Below are positions 1 through 5,219 of a stretch of DNA of 5,219 bases, piece after piece. The notes under the pieces are model-generated. The model was not told the DNA's origin. It saw nothing but the letters and a program-made list of their open reading frames with translations, and did no database searches. The stretch covers positions 1 through 5,219 of the forward strand of contig JAISBG010000384.1 of the NCBI GenBank assembly GCA_031266315.1, given 5' to 3'. The DNA comes from Planctomycetaceae bacterium (GTDB taxonomy: Bacteria > Planctomycetota > Planctomycetia > Pirellulales > Thermoguttaceae). Position 1 is the stretch's first letter; each line of letters opens with the position of its first letter. A program made the translations under genes and the position numbers.

Positions 1-7
1 TAGGTGG

Positions 8-48
8 GCGACCTTTCGCTGAAAGGTCGCGTCGGCGTACTCGCCGAC
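8..48. repeat. Paired hairpins A1 and B1 at the outer end of the left block
   Basis: Hairpin A1 (8-30) has the ten-base stem GCGACCTTTC, loop GCT and a perfectly complementary right arm. Hairpin B1 (31-48) follows directly, with stem GTCGGCG, loop TACT and a perfect right arm. Neither is followed by a T-run, so neither is a classical intrinsic terminator. Confidence 0.85.
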
Positions 49-125
49 AGTGAATTAGATTAACAATAGCAAATTGTGTTGCCGACCATTTGGGAATCTG
101 ATTGCTAGCCGGAAACAGGGTACAA

Positions 126-141
126 GTCGGCTATCGCCGAC
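126..141. repeat. Hairpin C1 in the left block (six-base stem)
   Basis: Stem GTCGGC (126-131), loop TATC and right arm GCCGAC (136-141). It corresponds to the hairpin at 3633-3648 in the right block. The A-type hairpin expected immediately after it is missing here: only GC remains before CCACCC. Confidence 0.75.
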
Positions 142-229
142 GCCCACCCATTTTCGCCGACAGTGAATCAGATGGACGATGGCAAATGGTGTTGCTTTCC
201 GTGTTGGAGTCAATGCAAACTCTACCGGC

Positions 230-253
230 GCAACCGCCCAGCGGGCGGATTGC
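230..253. repeat. A-type hairpin D at the inner end of the left block
   Basis: Stem GCAACCGCCC (230-239), loop AGC (240-242), then GGGCGG, one unpaired A at 249, and TTGC. It occupies the same place as hairpin A2 (3610-3632). The middle of the stem has changed from CTTTC/GAAAG to CGCCC/GGGCG on both arms, so pairing is kept. It sits just inside the terminal CCACCT. Confidence 0.8.
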
Positions 254-260
254 CCACCTA

Positions 261-328
261 GATGATTGCCGATGAAATATTTATTATTTGACAATTCCGG
301 TGGGAAACACTTAATCCGGTAGAATCAG
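261..328 (-). repeat. J module, left copy (between hairpin block and hydrolase gene end)
   Basis: This stretch is largely the reverse complement of 3533-3602, with scattered substitutions and small gaps. Shared blocks include ATGATTGCCGATGAAATATT next to the hairpin element and, at the gene side, a CTTAATCCGGTAGAATC-like block. It lies downstream of the hydrolase stop codon. No T-tailed hairpin is present, so it is not a recognisable terminator. Confidence 0.75.
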
Positions 329-347
329 AAATTCTTATATTGATCTG

Positions 348-3173
348 CTATTTTGCCTCAACGACAAACGTACTGCAAACCGGCGGCAATATTAGTCGGA
401 TTGTGGTTGTGTTTCTTGCTGAATCTTTTACCGAATCTTTTGACAAATTGCTTTGAATCTTCATTGTTGTCATTGAACCGTCGTGAGGATTCCAGTTTTC
501 CAAATGGGCGAATGTTCCGCGAAGTACGGCGTCAAATTCGACGGGAGTGTTACTGGAATTAGCAAAAAAATAGATATTGCGTCCGTCTTTGATTTTGTGA
601 ATATACTGAAGCATTCCGTTTCCTTCGCTAACAGGAGTTAGTCGTTGACCGTCCGTTCCGAGCAACCGCACATCCGGCTCCACCCGTAATAAATCGAACG
701 CTTCAAGCAACATCCGGTAAGACGGAGCGGGAAGAAAAACCGTATTTCCGTATTTTTTGACCGACGTCCCATTGTTACGGGCAAGAACGTAGGAAGGAAC
801 CGTAACCGTTTTGAGACGATTCCAATGTCCGTTTTTCCGAATATGCGGAGCAAGTAGCGTGTTTTTTGCGTTAAACTGCCACATATAATAGTTGTCGGAA
901 TCACGAACACGGAACGTTAAACCCGCCATTGAATCCGTTTGAACATCACATTCCAAAACGTAATCCGTCCATTCATGACCGATGTTGCTGTGCATACTTT
1001 GGTTGTCGTGCAAAGAAAGAGTGTTGTCGGAAACTTTGGCGTTGGTCGTGTCAACCCAATGGGCAAGATTTTTGAAATCATCATTTAACAAAACAGTTCC
1101 GTCCGGCGCACGAACCTGTAAATGATGAAAAATTCCTGATTCTTTATCCGCTTCACGAAAACCGATACCGCCTTGTTTGAATGTTTCATCAATTGTTGTG
1201 TCAATCAACTCGCCATTCAAAAACGTTTTGATTGTATTTCCCTTCAACTCAATCCGAACACGGTTCGGCAACGCTTTGAAGACCTGATTGGTTGGATCGA
1301 CACCGAACATTTTTTGAACCGTTTCCCGAACATCGGAATCATGTCCTGATTCCATTGACCGGTTCGGCAACATACTTGTCGCGATCACTTTTCCGCCGGC
1401 ATCGTGAAACGCTTTAATTTTTTGGAGATTACTCCACGAAATCACTTTGCCGCCCGGCAACAGGACAATTGGATATTCTTCCCAATTGGTTTTATTTTCC
1501 AGACGAAAATGAGTTTGACCGTTTTCATTTTCATTCTTAATCGTTTTGCATTTTTCGTCGATGATTTCCGGGTGAAGCATTGTAAAATCGCACCAAACTG
1601 CACCGGTCAGCAAATTGCTCAAAACAAGATAATCCGTCTCTTCGGGATAATAGGAGCCGTAATGTGTTCGTTCCGGTTTGTCGAAAAACTTGTAAAAGCC
1701 CGTCAAAGAGGCAATCGGATAAACCATTCCGATATCCGCCACATGTCGTCCGCCCTGAAGCAACAAAGAACAGCGTGAAACAAAATTGCCGTAGTCCGGC
1801 AAATCTTTTCCGAAACGCGGATTTTTCCACGCAATATCCGGCGGAATGTGCATTGTTTTCTCATTTATCCACGTTCCGTGCGGCAACAACAAATTCCCGT
1901 CTCTTGCGAAAATTTCCATTGCACTACGGTAGAGCATATTTCGATCAACCGTCTGATCAGGATAATTGCCGTAAATTTCGACGGCAGTAATCTCATGATC
2001 ATAATTGTAAGAAGCGGAAGTCGGAATTTTGAATCCGTCGCGACCGTGTCCGTAATAATGAATGGAATCGAACAACGTGACATCGGCGTTTTTATGGAAT
2101 AAAAAGTTATCACCGCCCATATCAACGGGTTGAATAATATAAGGTCCCATTGGGTGACCGCAGGAAAGAACGTGATGTTTTTGAGACCATTCGTGAATCA
2201 CTTTCATGTGTCCGTCGGAGAAAAGGATATTGCGGAATCCGAATAAATCGCAACGAATAGAAGTTGTTTCCGGTCCGATGTCATACCAAAGAGCCGGATA
2301 ATCCAAAACCGGAGACCGTCCATATTTTATTTCAAACTTCGTGTTGTATGCGGGCGTCCAGGTTCGATAACCTTCCACATGAGCCAACGCCAAATCGTCA
2401 TAGAAAATTAAAGGAATAGTCGTGCCGAAATATTCACCGAAACGGTTTGCAAACACATCATAAGTCAGCGTCAGATATTTTTCCGAAGATTCGGGGCAAA
2501 GATAATCAACAAGTCCCCGATTACCGTCAACACAATAGAAAAGCATAATTTTCCAATTTCCTTCGGGCGCGTCCCATTCAACACGGTTTTCATGAACATT
2601 TTGTACTAAATTGATTCGTTGACAAGTTTCCTTATTCATAGCAACTGCACTCATCAACACGCCGCCCGGTTTTTGAAACGAAGTTTTTTCGACCATTGCA
2701 ATTGGCGACTCGGCGGTGAAATGTCCTGGACCTTGAAATTCCCATTCTACTTTGTCCAACCGTTTGAGCGTATCTTCGGGAAAAACGGTTGCCATTTTTC
2801 CGCCGGCGGAACCGCTTGGAAAGTTGATGTCGTCGTAAAAAACGATTTTCATCTCATTTTTTCGGGCGGTTTCCAGAATTTCGCCGAACAATTTGAAATA
2901 TTCTTCGGTTAAAAACTTGGGTTGTGTGGCGGTCATGGGCAAAACGGTATATCCTGCAAAACCGGATGCTTTACCTTTTTCAAAAAATTCTTGAATGAGT
3001 TCGCTGGTGAGCCAACCGTTCATATGCCAGAGCGGCATTCCTTTGAGCGTCAACTTCTGATTCGGCAAAGCCGCCGGAGCGTTGCGAAAAAAGTCTGCCA
3101 ATTCATCGCTCCAAACGGAACCCGTAAAACAAAAACCAAAACACAACACAAAAAAAATAATCAATCTTTTCAT
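348..3173 (-). CDS. Exported GH106-like glycoside hydrolase (putative alpha-L-rhamnosidase type) with inserted beta-sandwich region
   Basis: This 941-residue protein starts with a Sec-type signal peptide: Lys2-Arg3, a hydrophobic core at about 4-18 and likely cleavage after VWS (20-22). It has no lipobox, so it should be periplasmic or secreted. Residues about 40-560 read as the catalytic barrel of a GH106-like enzyme: WHMNGW (49-54), DDINFPSG (114-121), YDD (258-260), CGHP (338-341), ADVTLFDS (363-370) and an HEITAVEIYG stretch whose Glu399 sits where family members carry a conserved Glu. LPGGKVIS (572-579) and AGGKVIAT (592-599) follow, as in these large hydrolases. Residues about 638-790 are a concanavalin-like insertion (GGIGFRE 668-674, DDF 698-700, WTDY 735-738, YYMWQF 762-767). 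The C-terminal beta domain resumes near 800 (IYFFAN 867-872, NWNP 893-896). GH106 enzymes remove alpha-L-rhamnose from plant or microbial polysaccharides, but the substrate here is unproven. The start is supported by the signal peptide; only a weak GAAAG (3180-3184) precedes it. Family assignment is from remembered motifs, so a related uncharacterised hydrolase family is possible. Confidence 0.72.
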   Translation of the reverse strand: MKRLIIFFVLCFGFCFTGSVWSDELADFFRNAPAALPNQKLTLKGMPLWHMNGWLTSELIQEFFEKGKASGFAGYTVLPMTATQPKFLTEEYFKLFGEILETARKNEMKIVFYDDINFPSGSAGGKMATVFPEDTLKRLDKVEWEFQGPGHFTAESPIAMVEKTSFQKPGGVLMSAVAMNKETCQRINLVQNVHENRVEWDAPEGNWKIMLFYCVDGNRGLVDYLCPESSEKYLTLTYDVFANRFGEYFGTTIPLIFYDDLALAHVEGYRTWTPAYNTKFEIKYGRSPVLDYPALWYDIGPETTSIRCDLFGFRNILFSDGHMKVIHEWSQKHHVLSCGHPMGPYIIQPVDMGGDNFLFHKNADVTLFDSIHYYGHGRDGFKIPTSASYNYDHEITAVEIYGNYPDQTVDRNMLYRSAMEIFARDGNLLLPHGTWINEKTMHIPPDIAWKNPRFGKDLPDYGNFVSRCSLLLQGGRHVADIGMVYPIASLTGFYKFFDKPERTHYGSYYPEETDYLVLSNLLTGAVWCDFTMLHPEIIDEKCKTIKNENENGQTHFRLENKTNWEEYPIVLLPGGKVISWSNLQKIKAFHDAGGKVIATSMLPNRSMESGHDSDVRETVQKMFGVDPTNQVFKALPNRVRIELKGNTIKTFLNGELIDTTIDETFKQGGIGFREADKESGIFHHLQVRAPDGTVLLNDDFKNLAHWVDTTNAKVSDNTLSLHDNQSMHSNIGHEWTDYVLECDVQTDSMAGLTFRVRDSDNYYMWQFNAKNTLLAPHIRKNGHWNRLKTVTVPSYVLARNNGTSVKKYGNTVFLPAPSYRMLLEAFDLLRVEPDVRLLGTDGQRLTPVSEGNGMLQYIHKIKDGRNIYFFANSSNTPVEFDAVLRGTFAHLENWNPHDGSMTTMKIQSNLSKDSVKDSARNTTTIRLILPPVCSTFVVEAK

Positions 3174-3254
3174 CGTTTGCTTTCAATAAATAAGTGAACT
3201 ATGGAACATACCTAAATAAAAGTTGCCTGCTTAACGCAATACAACAGGTTAAGG

Positions 3255-3260
3255 ATTATA
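3255..3260 (-). promoter_or_regulatory. Candidate -10 box for the hydrolase gene
   Basis: On the minus strand a consensus TATAAT lies about 80 bases upstream of the hydrolase ATG, inside the otherwise featureless leader 3174-3285. No good -35 hexamer is found at 16-18 bp, so this is only a candidate. If it is used, the 42-bp palindrome array lies directly upstream of the promoter. Confidence 0.35.
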
Positions 3261-3285
3261 CAATATTCCGGTGAAATTTTCTTAT

Positions 3286-3307
3286 ATTCTACCGGATTAA
3301 GTGTTTC
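3286..3307 (+). repeat. Short J-end motif, perfect inverted copy of 304-325
   Basis: These 22 bases begin ATTCTACCGG and end AAGTGTTTC. They are the exact reverse complement of 304-325, so the hydrolase gene and its leader lie between perfect short inverted repeats. A diverged copy in the same orientation starts at 3536, on the far side of the 42-bp array. Confidence 0.85.
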
Positions 3308-3310
3308 AAG

Positions 3311-3533
3311 TAGTGAAATTTCTTCTCGCCAGCGGCGAGAGAAAAAAGCATCTAGTGAATTTTCTTCTCGTCAACAGCGAGAGGAAAAAGCATCTAGTGA
3401 ATTTTCTTCTCGTCAATAGCGAGAGGAAAAAGCACCTAGTGAATTTTCTTCTCGTCAACAGCGAAAGGAAAAAGCATATTATGAATTTTCTTCTCGTCAA
3501 TAGCGAGAGGAAAAAGCACTTAGTGAAATTTCC
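3311..3533. repeat. Tandem array of a 42-bp palindromic unit (five full copies plus a partial)
   Basis: Full units start at 3311, 3353, 3395, 3437 and 3479, and a partial one at 3521-3533. Each begins TAGTGAAWTT (the fifth begins TTATGAATTT) and ends near AAAAAGCAYC. In the central copies TTTTC, T, TCTCG pair across a seven-base loop with CGAGA, G, GAAAA, giving an 11-bp stem with one T-G wobble. In the first copy the core is TCTCGCC, loop AGC, GGCGAGA. Copy four has CGAAA in place of CGAGA, which breaks one pair. Because 42 is divisible by three and the unit lacks stops in some frames, both strands show open frames with 14-residue repeats. These have no credible start context and are not called as genes. 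Confidence 0.9.
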
Positions 3534-3602
3534 TGATTCTATCGAATTAGGTGTTTCCCGCCGGAATAGTAAAATAATAGGTAATATTTCATCGGCAATC
3601 AT
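3533..3602 (+). repeat. J module, right copy
   Basis: This is the inverted counterpart of 261-328. It starts at CTGATTCTATCG and ends at CGGCAATCAT next to the right hairpin element. The order J module then hairpin element, going outward from the gene, is the same on both sides, so the inverted homology is larger than the hairpin element itself. Confidence 0.75.
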
Positions 3603-3609
3603 TAGGTGG

Positions 3610-3648
3610 GCAACCTTTCGCTGAAAGGTTGCGTTGGCGATAGCCGAC
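3610..3648. repeat. Paired hairpins A2 and B2
   Basis: A2 has stem GCAACCTTTC (3610-3619), loop GCT and right arm GAAAGGTTGC (3623-3632). Compared with A1, base three of the stem is A instead of G and its partner is T instead of C, a compensating pair. B2 has GTTGGC, loop GATA and GCCGAC (3643-3648), pairing through one T-G wobble. Confidence 0.85.
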
Positions 3649-3711
3649 TTGCCCCTGTTGACGGTTGGTAACTTGATGCAACTCAATTTGCTATTGTTAA
3701 TCTAATTCACT

Positions 3712-3752
3712 GTCGGCGAGTACGCCAACGCGACCTTTTAGCAAAAGGTCGC
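3712..3752. repeat. Paired hairpins B3 and A3
   Basis: A3 has stem GCGACCTTTT (3730-3739), loop AGC and right arm AAAAGGTCGC (3743-3752). Its loop-closing pair is T-A where A1 has C-G, again compensated. B3 has GTCGGCG, loop AGTA and CGCCAAC, with one C-A mismatch on this strand that is a G-T wobble on the other. Reading on the minus strand it lies about 70 bases after the DUF1559 stop codon and could act as a transcript-end structure, although no T-run follows. Confidence 0.85.
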
Positions 3753-3820
3753 CTACCTCTGTGAATAGGTCAGTGAATGGGTACGAATCGTCTGTTTATT
3801 GCCGTGCCGGAGGTTTGTTG

Positions 3821-5029
3821 TTATGGCAACGTCGCGGAATAACCGTCGATGGTGTCGGCGAGCAGGTCAAGGATTTTATTGGGGGTTGTTATGGAAACGG
3901 AACGAACCGAACCGTCGCCGATTAGGAAATTACAAATACCGGGGTGATAACTGCCAAAACCATAAGCATTGATCACGTTGATCGTTTCGGTAAATTCATC
4001 AGGTCGGGCAAGACGCCCTGCCCCGCGAATATCACGACCGGAAGAAAAAGAACGCCAAACTCCAGCGGTCAAAATAGAACAATCCGCTGATTCGGCTTGG
4101 GCGATACCGCATTTATTGAACCGGTTTAACGGAATATGTTTTTCACCGAGTAAAAGTTGATTACTGGTTCCGTCTTTCCAACGTTGAGTCATATTGTCGC
4201 GCGGCTGCCATGAACGGAAGGAGGCAACCCAATCCGGTGTTGTTGCGTCGAAAACTTCCCATTTGGCAACAGGAAACGGACCATGTTGATTTTGGTAATG
4301 ACTTGGCTTTCTGGGACAATACGTTTGAAACCAGCTATGACTTGTCCAGCCGTCTGCTGCGGAAGGATTGCCCGAAGCGTCTCTTCCGCCAACTCCGTAG
4401 GCGTTGTGCACGATAGCGTAATCGCCTTGCGTGCCGAGAAATTCACATTCCCAACCGGCTTGTGCGTCGGTCGTTTCTTCGATCATAATATTGCCGCCGC
4501 CGCGTCGTGTCGGGCAACAAAAAATCGAAACGGAACCGAACCCTTCCGCAACCTGTTTATTCGCGGTGTAAAGTTCCAAAAATGTCCACGCGGTCATTGT
4601 AAAAGGCGGTGCTCCGGCAACTGTGGGACTGGAAAGTTCATCGTACAACGCCTGTTGTTCAATAAACGGAAAAATAATCCCGAAAAGCGTGATACCATCA
4701 AAGGTCTTGTTGTCATCGGCTTTACTTGTTCCGGTAAGAAAACCGGTTTGTCCGTCTTGACACCAATTGTTGCCAACACCGGACGGCGGAACGGCTTTTC
4801 GGGTGTCGTGAAAATTGTGAACCGCAACCCCCATCTGTTTTAGATGATTCGAACACCGCATCCGTCTTGCGGCTTCTCTTGCTGCCTGAACCGCCGGTAA
4901 CAAAATCGCGATTAACACGCCGATAATCGCAATCACCACCAGAAGTTCCACAAGTGTAAATGCACGGTATTCTTCTTTATTTTGTGTGTGTTGAATATTT
5001 TGAGTATCTTGAGTAATGGGATTGAACAT
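3821..5029 (-). CDS. DUF1559 family prepilin-like protein (type II pseudopilin-type N-terminus, H-X9-DG C-terminus)
   Basis: This is a complete 402-residue DUF1559 protein, a family abundant in planctomycetes whose members are thought to be pseudopilin-like envelope or surface proteins of unknown exact role. A 21-residue polar leader precedes [16 protein letters not shown] (22-37). A prepilin peptidase would be expected to cut before Phe24, leaving Glu28 at +5, and residues about 24-46 form the membrane helix. The helix is followed by the family-typical [20 protein letters not shown] segment. The C-terminal HX9DG motif is exact: His362, nine residues, then Asp372-Gly373. Length is normal for the family and no frameshift is visible. 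The start is favoured by a good Shine-Dalgarno (GAAAGGA at 5037-5043, seven bases upstream). It lies 75 bp downstream of another DUF1559 gene on the same strand, so co-transcription is plausible. It ends about 60 bp before the hairpin-ended repeat at 3603-3758. Confidence 0.95.
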   Translation of the reverse strand: MFNPITQDTQNIQHTQNKEEYRAFTLVELLVVIAIIGVLIAILLPAVQAAREAARRMRCSNHLKQMGVAVHNFHDTRKAVPPSGVGNNWCQDGQTGFLTGTSKADDNKTFDGITLFGIIFPFIEQQALYDELSSPTVAGAPPFTMTAWTFLELYTANKQVAEGFGSVSIFCCPTRRGGGNIMIEETTDAQAGWECEFLGTQGDYAIVHNAYGVGGRDASGNPSAADGWTSHSWFQTYCPRKPSHYQNQHGPFPVAKWEVFDATTPDWVASFRSWQPRDNMTQRWKDGTSNQLLLGEKHIPLNRFNKCGIAQAESADCSILTAGVWRSFSSGRDIRGAGRLARPDEFTETINVINAYGFGSYHPGICNFLIGDGSVRSVSITTPNKILDLLADTIDGYSATLP

Positions 5030-5036
5030 TGTATTT

Positions 5037-5043
5037 TCCTTTC
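5037..5043 (-). promoter_or_regulatory. Shine-Dalgarno site of the complete DUF1559 gene
   Basis: On the minus strand the bases GAAAGGA lie seven nucleotides before the ATG at 5029. This is good spacing and supports that ATG over any internal start, which would lose the leader before the pilin-like helix. Confidence 0.7.
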
Positions 5044-5063
5044 AAAAATTGAGTTTAACAAAA

Positions 5064-5110
5064 ATAATTACAACAGTGTGATAATTACAAACGAACGGTG
5101 ATAATTACAA
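5064..5110. repeat. Three direct copies of ATAATTACAA between the two DUF1559 genes
   Basis: The ten bases ATAATTACAA occur at 5064-5073, 5081-5090 and 5101-5110. The last two extend leftwards to GTGATAATTACAA (5078-5090 and 5098-5110). Start-to-start spacings are 17 and 20 bp. The rightmost copy overlaps the TAA of the upstream DUF1559 gene, so the others may be duplications of that gene end. A protein-binding site or simple AT-rich slippage product are alternatives. No convincing -10/-35 pair is seen here. Confidence 0.55.
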
Positions 5111-5219
5111 CGATTTGGATTCACCGCCGTTGACGGAACCATAAGCCCCCCAAACACCGAAAGGCGATTCTCCAGAGTCAACCGGATGAGTGGGAGCGGA
5201 AGTTGTTCCCAAATCTCCC
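5105..5219 (-). CDS. C-terminal end of a second DUF1559 protein (partial, runs off the right edge)
   Basis: Reading leftwards from the window edge, one minus-strand frame is open for 37 codons and ends at TAA (5105-5107). The peptide contains SPFGVWGAYGSVNGGES, which closely resembles the SPFGVWGALG-x-x-GGE ending found on many planctomycete DUF1559 proteins. The other two minus frames lack such a motif. The start and the pilin-like N-terminus lie beyond the window. The complete DUF1559 protein downstream ends differently ([14 protein letters not shown]), so the pair are paralogues rather than a recent exact duplication. Only the tail is visible, so this rests on one motif plus the neighbouring gene. 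Confidence 0.8.
   Translation of the reverse strand, partial: GDLGTTSAPTHPVDSGESPFGVWGAYGSVNGGESKSL

Larger units (their letters stand above)
1..260. repeat. Left hairpin-ended repeat block: two tandem, partly degraded elements
   Basis: The block starts with TAGGTGGGC and ends with GCCCACCTA, which are exact reverse complements. It may begin before the window. Element 1 (about 1-148) carries hairpins at 8-30, 31-48 and 126-141 around an AT-rich spacer. Element 2 (about 149-260) repeats the spacer start: CGCCGACAGTGAATCAGATG at 155-174 parallels CGCCGACAGTGAATTAGATT at 42-61. It ends in the hairpin at 230-253. Bases 34-76 are identical to the reverse complement of 3684-3726 on the other side of the hydrolase gene. 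No real coding region is seen; the one open frame across it simply traverses the palindromes. Confidence 0.85.
3603..3758. repeat. Right hairpin-ended repeat element (intact copy, about 155 bp)
   Basis: The element has terminal inverted arms of about 46 bases. Each arm carries AGGTGG or AGGTAG at the tip, then an A-type hairpin, then a B-type hairpin (3610-3632 and 3633-3648 on one side, 3730-3752 and 3712-3729 on the other). An asymmetric spacer (3649-3711) separates the arms. The spacer and arm at 3684-3726 are identical to the reverse complement of 34-76. Size and structure recall MITEs or BIMEs (paired REP sequences). There is no coding capacity, and no target-site duplication is evident. 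Confidence 0.85.

Noticed and set aside
55..294. Minus-strand open frame of 79 codons in the left repeat block
   Set aside because: It crosses the hairpins and the J module, has no family signature, and its counterpart in the right block is not preserved as a frame.
1404..1778. Plus- and minus-strand frames of about 100 codons inside the hydrolase gene
   Set aside because: They lie wholly within a 941-codon gene that has a continuous domain structure, and have no independent signatures.
348..3173. Lipoprotein signal in the hydrolase
   Set aside because: Cysteines at 11 and 15 lie within the hydrophobic core and are not preceded by a lipobox; a normal signal-peptidase I site at 20-22 fits better.
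3311..3533. CRISPR array
   Set aside because: The 42-bp units are directly adjacent with no unique spacers, and no cas gene is present.
3301..3624. Plus-strand open frame of 107 codons with 14-residue repeats over the 42-bp array
   Set aside because: It is open only because the 42-bp unit is a multiple of three and stop-free in this frame. It starts at a GTG within the J-end motif without a convincing ribosome site and runs through J-module and hairpin sequence.
3306..3686. Minus-strand open frame of 126 codons with FFLSLLTRRKF-type repeats
   Set aside because: This is the opposite strand of the same array. It begins inside the hairpin element, and its composition is dictated by the repeat. 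A membrane-like peptide is conceivable but nothing supports translation.
3712..3752. Intrinsic terminator for the DUF1559 gene
   Set aside because: The hairpins are strong but no T-run follows in the direction of transcription. The same structures occur on both sides of the hydrolase as part of a repeat, so terminator function is at most incidental.
3603..3758. Target-site duplication flanking the right hairpin element
   Set aside because: The bases just outside (CAATCAT on the left, CTGTGAA on the right) are not direct repeats. The outer flank of the left block is beyond the window, so insertion could not be demonstrated.
4283..4843. Plus-strand open frame of 186 codons opposite the DUF1559 gene
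   Set aside because: It is a shadow of the well-supported minus-strand DUF1559 gene. Its composition is basic and cysteine-rich, as expected for an antisense frame, and it shows no domain.

Overview
The window most likely comes from a planctomycete, or a close relative in the PVC group. The evidence is one complete and one partial DUF1559 protein, the prepilin-like family that is massively expanded in Planctomycetota. The complete copy has a textbook N-terminal methylation segment and a C-terminal H-X9-DG motif. The base composition is moderate rather than GC-rich. Lineage is inferred from these families only; there is no rRNA or other marker gene here.

Layout, left to right. Positions 1-328 are a gene-free block of intergenic repeats: two tandem hairpin-ended elements (1-260) followed by a 'J' module (261-328). 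Positions 348-3173 (minus strand) encode one large exported protein, best read as a GH106-like (alpha-L-rhamnosidase-type) glycoside hydrolase with an inserted concanavalin-like beta-sandwich region. Positions 3174-3285 are its leader, with a possible -10 box. Positions 3286-3758 are a second repeat block. It holds a 22-bp motif that is a perfect inverted copy of 304-325, five and a bit copies of a 42-bp palindromic unit, a second J module and another hairpin-ended element. Positions 3821-5029 (minus strand) encode a complete DUF1559 protein. Positions 5105-5219 hold the last 37 codons of a second DUF1559 protein that enters from beyond the right edge.

All genes are on the minus strand. The two DUF1559 genes are a tandem pair and could share a transcript. 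The hydrolase is separated from them by about 650 bp of repeats and probably has its own promoter. Nothing ties the hydrolase and the DUF1559 proteins into one pathway, beyond both being predicted to be exported or surface-located.

The most unusual part is the repeat architecture. The blocks on either side of the hydrolase gene are inverted copies of one another: 43 bp are identical between 34-76 and 3684-3726, and 22 bp between 304-325 and 3286-3307. They are built from short hairpins whose stem bases change in compensating pairs while a three-base GCT/AGC loop stays fixed. This looks like a REP/BIME- or MITE-like repeat family bracketing a cargo gene. No transposase is visible in the window, so mobility is inference.
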